Assembly (NCBI RefSeq): GCF_021646545.1
Contig: NZ_JAKIRP010000013.1
Location: 1 to 64,000 of the forward strand
Direction of reading: 5' to 3'
DNA length: 64,000 nucleotides
DNA from: Chitinophaga filiformis
GTDB taxonomy: Bacteria > Bacteroidota > Bacteroidia > Chitinophagales > Chitinophagaceae
The notes under the pieces are model-generated. The model was given only the letters and a program-made list of their open reading frames with translations, had not been told where the DNA came from and ran no database searches. Numbering within the stretch: the first letter of the stretch is position 1; each line of letters starts with the position of its first letter. The position numbers and the translations under genes were made by a program. Positions 50,255 through 58,732 of this stretch are shown piece after piece.

Positions 50255-50460
50255 GCACCAGAAAAGTTGGAGAAGACCGGTGACAAGCACCAGTAGTCTC
50301 CCGCCAACAGATCAGAGATCAGAGAAGGGGCCAAACACCCTGACCAACAAACAGCGTTGGAGAAGACTGGTAACAAGCGCCAGTAATCTCCCGCCAACAG
50401 ATCAGGGACCAGAGAGGCCGGAACGCTCTGACCGGCAGAAAAGATCGGAAGAATACCGAT
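50203..50460. repeat. 90-bp tandem repeat between the FMN reductase and sufA
   Basis: Two full units start at 50266 and 50356 (GTTGGAGAAGAC, CGGTGACAAGCACCAGTAG, TCTCCCGCCAACAGATCAG); partial copies overlap the last codons of the reductase gene (GGAGACTCCAGGATCGGAG at 50203) and follow at 50443 (GATCGGAAGAATACCGATG). Each unit can form a hairpin (GGAGA ... TCTCC; CTGGT ... ACCAG). Non-coding. Confidence 0.75.
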
Positions 50461-50530
50461 GATAAACATCGCCAACAATTTCCGGTCAATTAATAATACT
50501 AAGGTGAAATCTGTATAAAAGGAAGCAATT

Positions 50531-50860
50531 ATGATAACAGTATCAGAAAAAGCAGGCGAATATATAAAGGCGCTTATGGTCAAGGAGAATCACGCTCCCG
50601 GCACCTTCGTACGCGTTGGCGTAAAAGGCGGCGGTTGCTCAGGACTGGAATATGTGTTGAAATTTGAAGCGGACAGCCAGCAGGATGGAGACCAGACCTT
50701 CGAAGATAAAGGTGTAAAGATCGTGGTGCAGATGAAAAGCCTCCTGTACCTGTACGGCACTGAGCTGGACTATTCAGATGGTCTCAATGGTAAGGGGCTT
50801 TACTTTAACAACCCTAACGCTACCCGTACCTGTAGCTGTGGGGAAAGCTTCGCGGTATAA
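50531..50860 (+). CDS. sufA: SufA/IscA-type iron-sulfur carrier
   Basis: A 109-residue A-type carrier. The three conserved cysteines are in GGGCSGLEY (about 36) and in TCSCGESF near the C-terminus (C-x-C). It receives clusters from the SufBCD scaffold and passes them to apo-proteins. First gene of the suf operon: sufB starts 45 bp on. No strong promoter box was found before it, but a repeat region lies upstream and the SufR-like gene is close. Confidence 0.95.
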   Translation: MITVSEKAGEYIKALMVKENHAPGTFVRVGVKGGGCSGLEYVLKFEADSQQDGDQTFEDKGVKIVVQMKSLLYLYGTELDYSDGLNGKGLYFNNPNATRTCSCGESFAV

Positions 50861-50905
50861 TCCTTTATTACCCCGGGCTTCTGCATTACTTAATTAACTC
50901 GGAAA

Positions 50906-52351
50906 ATGAGAAACAGCAACGAAATAATAGATGACATAGCCAACCGGGAATACGAGTTTGGCTTTACTACCGACATCGAGATGGATATGGCACCGGTGGG
51001 TCTCAATGAAGACACCATCCGCTTTATCTCTGCTAAAAAGGAAGAACCGCAATGGATGCTGGAATGGCGCCTGAAAGGCTTCCAGGCCTTTAAAAAGATG
51101 CAGTTCCCTAAATGGCAGCACTTTGAAATGCCTGAACTGGACCTTCAGAAGCTTTCTTACTATGCTGCACCTAAGAAAAAGAAACAACTCAACAGCCTGG
51201 ATGAAGTAGATCCTGAGCTGCTGGCTACTTTCGAAAAGCTGGGTATTCCCATCAACGAACAGAAAGCACTGGCCGGCGTTGCTGTAGACGTTGTTTTTGA
51301 CAGCGTTTCCGTTGCCACTACTTTCAAGGAAAAACTAAACGAACTGGGCATCATCTTCTGCTCATTCGGTGAAGCAGTAAGGACCCATCCCGACCTGGTA
51401 AAGAAATACCTGGGTACAGTAGTACCTCACTCCGATAACATATTTGCCGCCCTGAATGCTGCGGTATTCTCCGACGGCTCTTTCGTATACATTCCGAAAG
51501 GCGTGCGCTGCCCGATGGAACTGAGCACTTACTTCCGTATCAATGCGGAAAATACCGGTCAGTTCGAGCGTACCCTGATCATCGCCGACAACGATTCTTA
51601 CGTAAGCTACCTGGAAGGTTGTACAGCTCCGAAACGTGATGAGAACCAGCTGCACGCAGCAGTGGTGGAACTGATCGCGATGGACCACGCAGAGATCAAA
51701 TACTCTACCGTACAGAACTGGTATCCCGGCGATAAAGACGGTAACGGCGGTATCTACAACTTCGTGACTAAACGTGGTATCTGCAAAGGAAACAGCAGCA
51801 AGATCTCCTGGACACAGGTTGAAACCGGCTCCGCTATCACCTGGAAATATCCAAGCGTGATCCTGCAGGGCGACGATGCCGAGGGTGAATTCTACTCAGT
51901 AGCCGTAACCCGTAACAAGCAGATCGCTGACACCGGTACCAAGATCTACCACCTGGGCCGTAACACCCGCAGCCGTATCATTTCAAAAGGTATTTCTGCA
52001 GGTCACAGTGACAATACTTACCGTGGTCTTGTACAGGTTGGTCCACGTGCCGCCAACGCACGTAACTTTACACAGTGTGACTCCCTGCTGATCGGCGATC
52101 GCTGCGGTGCACACACCTTCCCTTACATCGAATCGAGGAACAGTACTGCTACAGTAGAACACGAAGCAACTACTTCCAAGATCGGGGAAGACCAGATCTT
52201 CTATCTGAACCAGCGTGGTATAGATACAGAAAAAGCGGTAGCACTGATCGTAAATGGTTATGCACAGGAAGTGCTGAACCAGCTCCCGATGGAGTTTGCG
52301 GTGGAAGCCCGTAAACTGCTTTCTATCACACTGGAAGGAAGCGTAGGATAA
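50906..52351 (+). CDS. sufB: SufB, scaffold subunit of the SUF complex
   Basis: A 481-residue SufB. The opening IIDDIANREYEFGFTTDIEMD, SFVYIPKGVRCPMELSTYFRI, EGCTAPKRDENQLHAAVVEL, and the C-terminal block with the cluster-binding cysteine (RNFTQCDSLLIGDRCGAHTFP) are those of the family, which forms a right-handed beta-helix with SufD. It is the site where the Fe-S cluster is built. Codon use is strongly biased (many C-ending codons), pointing to high expression. sufC follows by 44 bp. Confidence 0.97.
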   Translation: MRNSNEIIDDIANREYEFGFTTDIEMDMAPVGLNEDTIRFISAKKEEPQWMLEWRLKGFQAFKKMQFPKWQHFEMPELDLQKLSYYAAPKKKKQLNSLDEVDPELLATFEKLGIPINEQKALAGVAVDVVFDSVSVATTFKEKLNELGIIFCSFGEAVRTHPDLVKKYLGTVVPHSDNIFAALNAAVFSDGSFVYIPKGVRCPMELSTYFRINAENTGQFERTLIIADNDSYVSYLEGCTAPKRDENQLHAAVVELIAMDHAEIKYSTVQNWYPGDKDGNGGIYNFVTKRGICKGNSSKISWTQVETGSAITWKYPSVILQGDDAEGEFYSVAVTRNKQIADTGTKIYHLGRNTRSRIISKGISAGHSDNTYRGLVQVGPRAANARNFTQCDSLLIGDRCGAHTFPYIESRNSTATVEHEATTSKIGEDQIFYLNQRGIDTEKAVALIVNGYAQEVLNQLPMEFAVEARKLLSITLEGSVG

Positions 52352-52395
52352 TAAAACAATTTACAAAGCAAAAAACAACAGAGAAACATACAATC

Positions 52396-53160
52396 ATGCT
52401 GACGATTAAAAATCTGCACGCAGAAGTAGACGGTAAACAAATCCTGAAAGGCATAAACCTGGAAATCAGGAAAGGCGAAATGCATGCTATCATGGGCCCT
52501 AACGGCTCAGGAAAAAGCTCACTGTCTTCTGTGTTGGCGGGTCGTGAAAATTATACTGTAACACAGGGTGAAGTGATCTTCGAAGGTAAAAATCTGCTGG
52601 ACATGTCTCCGGAAGACCGTGCACGCGAAGGCCTCTTCATGGCGTTCCAGTATCCCGTTGAAATTCCGGGTGTATCCAACCTGCATTTCCTCAAGACTGC
52701 ATTAAACGAGATCAGGGCTTACCATAATCTGCCTGCGCTGGAATCCAAAGAGTTCCTGAAGCTGACCAAAGAAAAACAGCAGCTGGTAGATTTTAATGCC
52801 AACCTGATGAACCGTTCTCTGAACGAAGGTTTCTCCGGCGGTGAGAAAAAGAGGAATGAAGTGTTCCAGCTGGCTATGCTTGATCCGAAATTAGCCATCC
52901 TGGATGAAACAGATTCCGGCCTGGATATTGACGCCCTCCGCATTGTGGCTGCCGGCGTGAATAAGTTGCGCAGTGCAGATAAGGCTTTTATGGTTATTAC
53001 CCACTACCAGCGTTTGCTGGAATACATCGTGCCTGATTTCGTGCACGTGCTGTACAATGGTCAGATCGTTAAGACTGGCACCAAAGAACTGGCACTGGAA
53101 CTGGAAGAAAAGGGCTACGACTGGCTGAAAGAAGAGGTACACCAGAAAGAATCTGTATAA
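52396..53160 (+). CDS. sufC: SufC, ATPase subunit of the SUF complex
   Basis: A 254-residue ABC-type ATPase without membrane partner. Walker A GPNGSGKSS, signature FSGGEKKRNEVFQ, Walker B LAILDETDSGLDIDAL and the switch histidine in VITHYQRLLEY are present. ATP hydrolysis drives the shape change of SufB-SufD during cluster assembly. In order after sufB and 12 bp before sufD. Cytosolic. Confidence 0.97.
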   Translation: MLTIKNLHAEVDGKQILKGINLEIRKGEMHAIMGPNGSGKSSLSSVLAGRENYTVTQGEVIFEGKNLLDMSPEDRAREGLFMAFQYPVEIPGVSNLHFLKTALNEIRAYHNLPALESKEFLKLTKEKQQLVDFNANLMNRSLNEGFSGGEKKRNEVFQLAMLDPKLAILDETDSGLDIDALRIVAAGVNKLRSADKAFMVITHYQRLLEYIVPDFVHVLYNGQIVKTGTKELALELEEKGYDWLKEEVHQKESV

Positions 53161-53172
53161 CGCAAAAAGAAC

Positions 53173-54492
53173 ATGACGAGCGATAAATCATTTTACGAAT
53201 TTATATCCAACGGGGTACCTGGTCCCGAGCAGAAAGTAGATGCGGACAACGCCATCCTTCCTGCCCGCAAGCTGGCATTCAGCCGCTTTAAGGAACTGGG
53301 TCTGCCTACGATCAAAACTGAAGAGTGGCGCTATACTAACATCCAGCGTTATCTCAAAGACGCCTTTACCCTGGCACAGGAAGAGCAAGGTACTGTAACG
53401 GCAGAACAACTGAAATCTGCTGCCATCCCCCACCTGGACAGCTACCGCGCTGTACTGGTGAACGGACGCCTGCAGGCCGACCTCTCTACCCTGCCTTCCG
53501 GTGGTAAAATCACCGTCTCCAAGCTGAGCGATGCTGCCGGTAACGCACAGCTGCAGGCATGGTTCGATAAACATCCGCACCTGCAGTCGCAGCCTTTTGC
53601 AGCGCTGAACGCAGCCCTCTTTGCAGATGGCCTGTTCATCGAAGCAGGAATCAACGCCAGCCTGGACAAACCTTTACATATCATTCATGTGTATACCGCT
53701 TCCACAAACGCTTTCATTCAGCCCCGCCACCTGGTGGTACTACATAAGAGCGCAACGCTGGAAGTAATTGAAAGCGCTGTTGGTCTCAGTGAGAATGCGA
53801 TCGCTTTTGTAAATGGTGTAACTGAAATTGTGCTGGAAGAAAATGCTGAACTCTGGCATTATAACATCCAGAACACCGTTAAGAACAGCCGTCATATCTA
53901 TCATACTTCTGCTACCCAGAAAGCTGACAGCCGCTATCATCATTTTAACTTTACCCTGCCATCTGCAGAACTGACCCGTAATAACCTCAGCGTAGCGCTG
54001 ACAGGCAGCAATACGGAAACCAATCTGCATGGGCTCTACCTGGCTACAGGAACGCAGCACGTAGATAACCATACATTTGTGGATCACCTGGTAGCTAACT
54101 GTAACAGTAATGAGCTATACAAGGGTGTACTGCTGGACGACGCCAATGGCGTATTCACCGGCAGGATCCATGTAAACCAGGATGCGCAGAAAACAAACGC
54201 TTTCCAGCAGAACAACAACCTGCTGATGAGCGAAAAGGCGAACATCAATTCACAGCCTCAGCTGGAAATCTATGCAGATGATGTGAAATGTAGCCACGGC
54301 TTTACAGTAGGACGCTTCAGCGAAGAAGCACTGTTCTACCTCCGCTCCCGTGGTATTGGTGCAGAAGCCGCTAAATCACTGCTGGTAAATGCTTTCGCAT
54401 TTGATATTACCGACCAGGTACATATACCGGCTTTACAGGATTTCCTCGCAGAAAAGATTCGCCAGTATGTAGCCGGCGCTATCAATAATTAA
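53173..54492 (+). CDS. sufD: SufD, partner of SufB
   Basis: A 439-residue SufD. N-terminal LPTIKTEEWRYTNIQRYLKDAF and C-terminal GVLLDDANGVFTGRIHVNQDAQKTNA, then QLEIYADDVKCSHGFTVG and ALFYLRSRGIGAEAAKSLLVNAF are diagnostic for the SufB/D family; it lacks the full cysteine set of SufB. It completes the scaffold SufB-SufC2-SufD and helps iron entry. A hairpin lies between its stop and sufS. Confidence 0.96.
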   Translation: MTSDKSFYEFISNGVPGPEQKVDADNAILPARKLAFSRFKELGLPTIKTEEWRYTNIQRYLKDAFTLAQEEQGTVTAEQLKSAAIPHLDSYRAVLVNGRLQADLSTLPSGGKITVSKLSDAAGNAQLQAWFDKHPHLQSQPFAALNAALFADGLFIEAGINASLDKPLHIIHVYTASTNAFIQPRHLVVLHKSATLEVIESAVGLSENAIAFVNGVTEIVLEENAELWHYNIQNTVKNSRHIYHTSATQKADSRYHHFNFTLPSAELTRNNLSVALTGSNTETNLHGLYLATGTQHVDNHTFVDHLVANCNSNELYKGVLLDDANGVFTGRIHVNQDAQKTNAFQQNNNLLMSEKANINSQPQLEIYADDVKCSHGFTVGRFSEEALFYLRSRGIGAEAAKSLLVNAFAFDITDQVHIPALQDFLAEKIRQYVAGAINN

Positions 54493-54508
54493 TTCGATCA
54501 GAAATTCC

Positions 54509-54550
54509 GATCTTTGCACGAGGTCATCCAGGTTCATCCCGGATGACCTC
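54509..54550 (+). promoter_or_regulatory. Perfect hairpin between sufD and sufS, with a possible -7 box
   Basis: GAGGTCATCC (54520-54529) and GGATGACCTC (54541-54550) form a perfect 10-bp stem with an 11-nt loop and no T-run. GATCTTTG (54509-54516), one mismatch to TAnnTTTG, lies just before it. Could be a processing or attenuation element that changes the ratio of SufBCD to SufSE, or the start of a separate sufS transcript. Confidence 0.55.
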
Positions 54551-54588
54551 TGATGCTTCAGAGAAGAACGATAAACTTTAAGAGTATT

Positions 54589-55836
54589 ATGCAACACGTA
54601 CCAGACATCACTGTTCCGGCAATAGATATAGAAAAGATCAGAAAGGATTTCCCGCTGTTACAGGAAAAAGTATATGGATTACCACTCGTATATCTCGATA
54701 ATGCAGCTACTACCCAGAAGCCGCAGATCGTGCTGGATACGTTAATGCATTACTATATTCATCTCAACAGCAACGTACACCGTGGTGTACACCACCTCAG
54801 CCAGGAAGCAACTGCCGCTTACGAGAATTCCCGTAAGACCGTGGCCTCCTTCCTTAACGCGCGTAAACCGGAAGAGATCATCTTTACCAAAGGCACCACA
54901 GATGGTGTTAACCTGGTAGCTTACTCCTTCGGCCGTGGTGAGATCAAACCGGGCGATGTAGTGCTGGTATCCGCCATGGAACACCACTCCAACATCGTTC
55001 CCTGGCAGATGATGTGCGAAGACAGGGGCGCGGAACTCAAAGTCATTCCCATGGATGAAAACGGGGAACTGATCATGTCAGCGTTCTCTGATCTGCTGAC
55101 CGACAAAGTGAAGATCATTGCAATAACATACGTTTCCAATTCACTCGGTACTGTTAATCCCGTACGCGATATTATAGCCCAGGCACATGCCCGTAACATC
55201 CCTGTGCTGCTCGATGCCGCACAGGCAGTACAGCATATGCCGGTGGATGTGCAGGAGCTGGACGTAGACTTCCTCGTATTCTCCGGTCATAAAATATACG
55301 GCCCTACTGGTACCGGTGTACTATATGGTAAGGAAGAGTGGCTGGACAGACTGCCCCCTTATCAGGGTGGTGGCGATATGATCAAGACCGTTACCTTCGC
55401 TAAAACCATCTACAACGTACTGCCGTACAAGTTCGAAGCAGGTACACCTGATATCAGCGGCGCCATTGCACTGGAAGCTGCTATAAAATACGTACAACAG
55501 GTAGGTGTTGAAAATATCCAGGCATGGGAAGAACAGCTGGTAGACTATGCTGTGCAGCAGCTGCAGCAGATTGAAGGACTGCGCTTCATTGGTAATGCGA
55601 AGCATCGCTCCGGCGCTATCTCCTTCCTGGTGCATGACATTCATCCTTATGACCTCGGAGAACTGCTGGACAAACAGGGTATTGCTATCCGCACCGGCCA
55701 CCATTGTGCTGAACCTGTAATGGGCTTCTTCTGCATCCCTGGTACCGTACGTGCATCCTTTGCGATGTATACCACTTTCGAAGATATAGACAGACTAGTA
55801 GCGGGCATCAAAAAGGCGGCCGCTATGTTAAGATAA
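54589..55836 (+). CDS. sufS: SufS, cysteine desulfurase
   Basis: A 415-residue class V PLP enzyme. I prefer the ATG at 54589 (MQHVPDITVP), since the upstream ATG at 54553 lies against the hairpin and adds a basic tail not typical of the family. PLP lysine in VFSGHKIYGPTG and the catalytic cysteine in TGHHCAEPVMGFF are clear; the short loop around that Cys fits the SufS (group II) class. It removes sulfur from cysteine and hands it to SufE. sufE follows by 7 bp. Confidence 0.95.
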   Translation: MQHVPDITVPAIDIEKIRKDFPLLQEKVYGLPLVYLDNAATTQKPQIVLDTLMHYYIHLNSNVHRGVHHLSQEATAAYENSRKTVASFLNARKPEEIIFTKGTTDGVNLVAYSFGRGEIKPGDVVLVSAMEHHSNIVPWQMMCEDRGAELKVIPMDENGELIMSAFSDLLTDKVKIIAITYVSNSLGTVNPVRDIIAQAHARNIPVLLDAAQAVQHMPVDVQELDVDFLVFSGHKIYGPTGTGVLYGKEEWLDRLPPYQGGGDMIKTVTFAKTIYNVLPYKFEAGTPDISGAIALEAAIKYVQQVGVENIQAWEEQLVDYAVQQLQQIEGLRFIGNAKHRSGAISFLVHDIHPYDLGELLDKQGIAIRTGHHCAEPVMGFFCIPGTVRASFAMYTTFEDIDRLVAGIKKAAAMLR

Positions 55837-55843
55837 CAGGATT

Positions 55844-56290
55844 ATGACTATCAAAGAAAAACAGGACGAACTGATATCAGACTTCTCCTTCATGGAGAAC
55901 TGGATGGATAAATACGAGCACATTATTCAACTGGGCAAGGAACTTCCGCTGATAGACGAAAAATATAAAACGCCCGATCACCTCATCAAGGGCTGTCAGT
56001 CACAGGTATGGCTGCACACCGAAATGCAGGACGGTAAACTGATCTTCACAGCTGATAGTGACGCTGTGATCACCAAAGGACTGGTAAGCCTGATGATCAC
56101 CGTATTCTCAGGACATACGCCTAAAGAGATCGCGGAATCTGAAATATACTTTATTGACGCGATCGGATTGAGCAGTCATCTCTCTCCTACCCGTTCCAAC
56201 GGATTACTGAGCATGCTCAAACAGATCAAATTATATGCAGTTGCCTATGAGGCAAAATCTCAATCACAAAAAAACGGCAAAGAGCTATGA
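55844..56290 (+). CDS. sufE: SufE, sulfur acceptor
   Basis: A 148-residue SufE. IQLGKELPLIDEKYKT, the catalytic cysteine in HLIKGCQSQVWLH, and SPTRSNGLLSMLKQIK near the C-terminus define the family. It accepts persulfide sulfur from SufS and passes it to SufB. Its stop codon overlaps the start of the next gene by four bases (ATGA), so the two are translationally coupled. Confidence 0.95.
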   Translation: MTIKEKQDELISDFSFMENWMDKYEHIIQLGKELPLIDEKYKTPDHLIKGCQSQVWLHTEMQDGKLIFTADSDAVITKGLVSLMITVFSGHTPKEIAESEIYFIDAIGLSSHLSPTRSNGLLSMLKQIKLYAVAYEAKSQSQKNGKEL

Positions 56291-56604
56291 GCGAAAATAC
56301 ATTGACACTACGCGACAGGATTGAAGAGGTGCTGCGCACAGTATATGATCCGGAGATACCGGTAAATATCTTTGAGCTGGGCCTCGTATACGAAATAAGG
56401 ATAGGCGATAATAACCGCGTTGCCATTACGATGACGTTGACCGCACCGGGTTGTCCGGTAGCCGGCGACATCATACGTGAAGTAGATGAGAAAGTAAGAG
56501 ATATTGAGGGTGTATCTGATGTAGATGTGACCCTCACCTTCGATCCACCATGGACGAAAGATATGATGAGCGAAGAAGCCAAACTGGAACTGGGCTTTAT
56601 GTAA
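56287..56604 (+). CDS. DUF59 (MIP18/PaaD-like) SUF-associated assembly factor
   Basis: A 105-residue protein of the MIP18 family (SufT-like without the N-terminal extension). Motifs VYDPEIPVNIFELGLVYEI and TAPGCPVAGDIIREVDEKV with the conserved cysteine, then LTFDPPWTKDMMSEEA. In bacteria such proteins help to mature Fe-S enzymes. Last gene of the suf operon; its start is in the end of sufE and a strong terminator follows. Confidence 0.92.
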   Translation: MSENTLTLRDRIEEVLRTVYDPEIPVNIFELGLVYEIRIGDNNRVAITMTLTAPGCPVAGDIIREVDEKVRDIEGVSDVDVTLTFDPPWTKDMMSEEAKLELGFM

Positions 56605-56626
56605 TGAAGCCTGTAAGCAATTATAC

Positions 56627-56660
56627 AAGCCGGTGCTGTGATTACAGTACCGGCTTTTTA
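56627..56660 (+). terminator. Terminator of the suf operon
   Basis: AAGCCGGTGCTGT (56627-56639), loop GATT, ACAGTACCGGCTT (56644-56656), 13 bp with one G-T pair, then TTTATAT. Confidence 0.9.
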
Positions 56661-56736
56661 TATTCCGCGATTACCGTCCTATATCTATTTCCATCCCTTT
56701 AAACATTCTTAATGGTCAGTTTGTTATTAGGTTCCC

Positions 56737-56744
56737 TACCTTTG
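56737..56744 (+). promoter_or_regulatory. -7 box before the DUF937-like gene
   Basis: TACCTTTG, perfect consensus, 28 bp before the ATG at 56773. A TTTG lies upstream but only 13 bp away, too close for the usual spacing. Confidence 0.48.
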
Positions 56745-56772
56745 TCATCTTATTACCTTATAAAACTCAGTT

Positions 56773-57291
56773 ATGTTTGAACAATTAACGCAACTCATCC
56801 AGCAAAGCGGTCTGCAGTCTGTCATTAACAATCCCGAAGTACCTAACGAGCACAATGACGGTGTGATCGCTGAAGCGCAGAACTCCATTCTCTCCTCTTT
56901 CAGCCAACTGAATGCCAACGGTGAAACACAACAGGTGAATGAAGCGCTTGAATCTGCCGACCATCCGGTTACGCAGAACATTCAACAAAACTTCGCCGGC
57001 AACATCATGGAAAAGTTTGGCATTAATAGTGCTACAGCTACCAGCATTGCTGCCACCTTAATCCCGACCGTTCTGAACGCCATCAAAGGTGGTAATGCAC
57101 CCGGCGGTAGTGCAGGTGGTTTCAACATCCAGGATATCTTATCTTCCCTGGGTGGTACCAACTTCGGTAGTGGTGGTTTTGGCAGCGGTAATATCCAGAG
57201 CTCTATCAATAGTATTGGCGGCAAACTGGGATTAGATAAAGATGGAGACGGCGACGTTGATCTGAACGATATCACGAAGATGTTCAGGTAA
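56773..57291 (+). CDS. DUF937-like protein with a C-terminal calcium-loop motif
   Basis: A 172-residue protein. The N-terminal helical part (about 1-95) resembles DUF937/YidB-type proteins; the middle is Gly- and Ser-rich (GGNAPGGSAGGFNIQ, GGTNFGSGGFGSGN); the end DKDGDGDVDLNDI is an EF-hand/dockerin-type calcium loop with Asp at positions 1, 3, 5, 7 and 9. No signal peptide. Function unknown; YidB-like proteins are found in the cytosol and envelope. The neighbours downstream are envelope BON and SH3 proteins in the same direction, 40 bp on. Confidence 0.75.
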   Translation: MFEQLTQLIQQSGLQSVINNPEVPNEHNDGVIAEAQNSILSSFSQLNANGETQQVNEALESADHPVTQNIQQNFAGNIMEKFGINSATATSIAATLIPTVLNAIKGGNAPGGSAGGFNIQDILSSLGGTNFGSGGFGSGNIQSSINSIGGKLGLDKDGDGDVDLNDITKMFR

Positions 57292-57330
57292 TTATTCAGA
57301 TGGAACTTTTAACCATTCCAATCAATAATT

Positions 57331-57837
57331 ATGAGCAACAAACAATTGAGCACTGCTATCCTCTGTCTGGTATTTGCTGCTATGGTAGCCTGTAAGGCGA
57401 AACCCAGCGACACGCAGATCCAGGCAAAAGTTTCGGAACAACTCAGCACCATGCCGGAAGTGACGGCTGATGTCAAAGACGGTGTGGTAACCCTATCTGG
57501 CAATGTCGCGGATGACGCGACCAAAGCCTCTGCTGAGGCGACGGTGAAATCGACGGAAGGCGTGAAAAGCGTTGTCAACAACATTATGGTGACACCTGCT
57601 GCTCCACCGCCACCACCTCCTGCCGACACAACTGCTATGGCTACTCCTGCTGATGAAGCACTTCGTACCGGTGTTACCAACATCTCCAAAGACTTCCCCG
57701 ATGCTGACATCAAAGTCGATGCAGGCGTTATCACCGTTACGGGCGAACTCTCCGCAGCTAAATGGAAGACGCTGAAACAGGCGCTGGATGCCCTGCATCC
57801 TAAAAGAGTAGATGCGTCAGGTTTGAAAGTAAAATAA
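57331..57837 (+). CDS. BON-domain lipoprotein
   Basis: A 168-residue protein with a lipobox (AMVAC, cysteine at 21). Two BON domains: about 27-88 (QIQAKVSEQLSTMPEVTADVKDG-like, with VTLSGNVADDATK) and about 105-168 (VDAGVITVTGELSAAKW), separated by a proline-rich linker APPPPPPAD. BON domains bind phospholipid or outer membrane surfaces; OsmY-type proteins protect the envelope. It should sit in the periplasm anchored to a membrane. Part of the same run as its two neighbours. Confidence 0.88.
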   Translation: MSNKQLSTAILCLVFAAMVACKAKPSDTQIQAKVSEQLSTMPEVTADVKDGVVTLSGNVADDATKASAEATVKSTEGVKSVVNNIMVTPAAPPPPPPADTTAMATPADEALRTGVTNISKDFPDADIKVDAGVITVTGELSAAKWKTLKQALDALHPKRVDASGLKVK

Positions 57838-57855
57838 CCTTTTAAATCACTGTTT

Positions 57856-58278
57856 ATGTCATTACAGGATAAATACAAGGAACTGATAGATACCGCCAGA
57901 TCTGCGGGCACCGGTAATCTCCAGGTAAATGAACAGGAAGGCGTATTACACATCAGTGGCGAAGCGCCCAGTGGTGCGGTGAAGGACAATCTGTGGAATA
58001 TCTACGGAAAGATTGATCCGAATTTCCTCAGTGGTGATGTTGTCATGGATATCAAAGTGGCGACGGCTGTTGAGGGAGCGAAACTCGAGGTAGTGACTCA
58101 ATCGTCCAATCTCAATGTGCGGAAGGGACCAGGTATTGATCAGCCGGTTATTGGCAAGGCCGCGCATGCGGAGACTGTTACGCTGATCAGTAAGCATAGT
58201 AATGAATGGTGGTTGATCCGTACTAAAGACGGCGAGGAAGGGTATGCGCATGCGCAATATCTCCGGCCGGTTGAATGA
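57856..58278 (+). CDS. BON-like plus bacterial SH3 domain protein
   Basis: A 140-residue protein without a signal peptide or lipobox. The N-terminal half (about 1-70: NLQVNEQEGVLHISGEAPSG, then NIYGKIDPNFLSGDV) resembles the BON-like part of YgaU/LysM-type proteins; the C-terminal half (about 75-140: VVTQSSNLNVRKGPGIDQP, KHSNEWWLIRTKDGEEGYAH) is a bacterial SH3 (SH3b) domain, which often binds peptidoglycan. It follows the BON lipoprotein by 18 bp. Lacking an obvious export signal, its place in the cell is uncertain. Confidence 0.82.
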   Translation: MSLQDKYKELIDTARSAGTGNLQVNEQEGVLHISGEAPSGAVKDNLWNIYGKIDPNFLSGDVVMDIKVATAVEGAKLEVVTQSSNLNVRKGPGIDQPVIGKAAHAETVTLISKHSNEWWLIRTKDGEEGYAHAQYLRPVE

Positions 58279-58394
58279 TAATTACTTTTTTCTTTTTTGA
58301 GAGACGAATGGCGTGAGCTGTTCGTCTTTTTTTGTGGTTGGCGCGAATGATCGTAGCGGGTGGTGTGGTTTGGTGGAGGGATGCGCGGCGATTC

Positions 58395-58543
58395 GGTTTC
58401 AGTAAGGGACTGCGGGCTGTACCCCTTTCGAGCACTATTTATTGAGCGATATCAAGCGTATGGGCATGGGAATGTCTGTTTAACTCCCATCAATCGTATT
58501 GGAGCTCGTAAAGGGCTAAGGCCCGCAGTCTCCTTCTGAAACC
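58395..58543. mobile_element. MITE-like hairpin element, copy 3
   Basis: GGTTTCAGTAAGGGACTGCG.. (58395-58417) and ..CGCAGTCTCCTTCTGAAACC (58521-58543) are inverted, imperfect arms; 149 bp overall, centre with TATTGAGCGATATCAAGCG, like the TATTGAGCATTGTCAAGCG of copy 1 and GAGC...GCTC inner arms. The rest of the 58279-58732 spacer shows nothing else. Confidence 0.7.
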
Positions 58544-58732
58544 TTCCGCTACTCATTGAGTGAAGATTGAATAAGAGGGTGCTATTTATTAGTTCCAATT
58601 TATTACTTCCACTTTATTTAGAATGTTCGTAAACTAAATGGCAAATATTTGTTCAATCCCTTTGTTCGCTGCCAGATTAATAAGAATATTGAGCCAGGCA
58701 CATAGAGAAGATACATTAATAACAAATGGCCC

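Noticed and set aside
50280..50462. 60-codon frame between the reductase and sufA
   Set aside because: Encoded entirely by the 90-bp tandem repeat, with hairpin sequence and no start signal.
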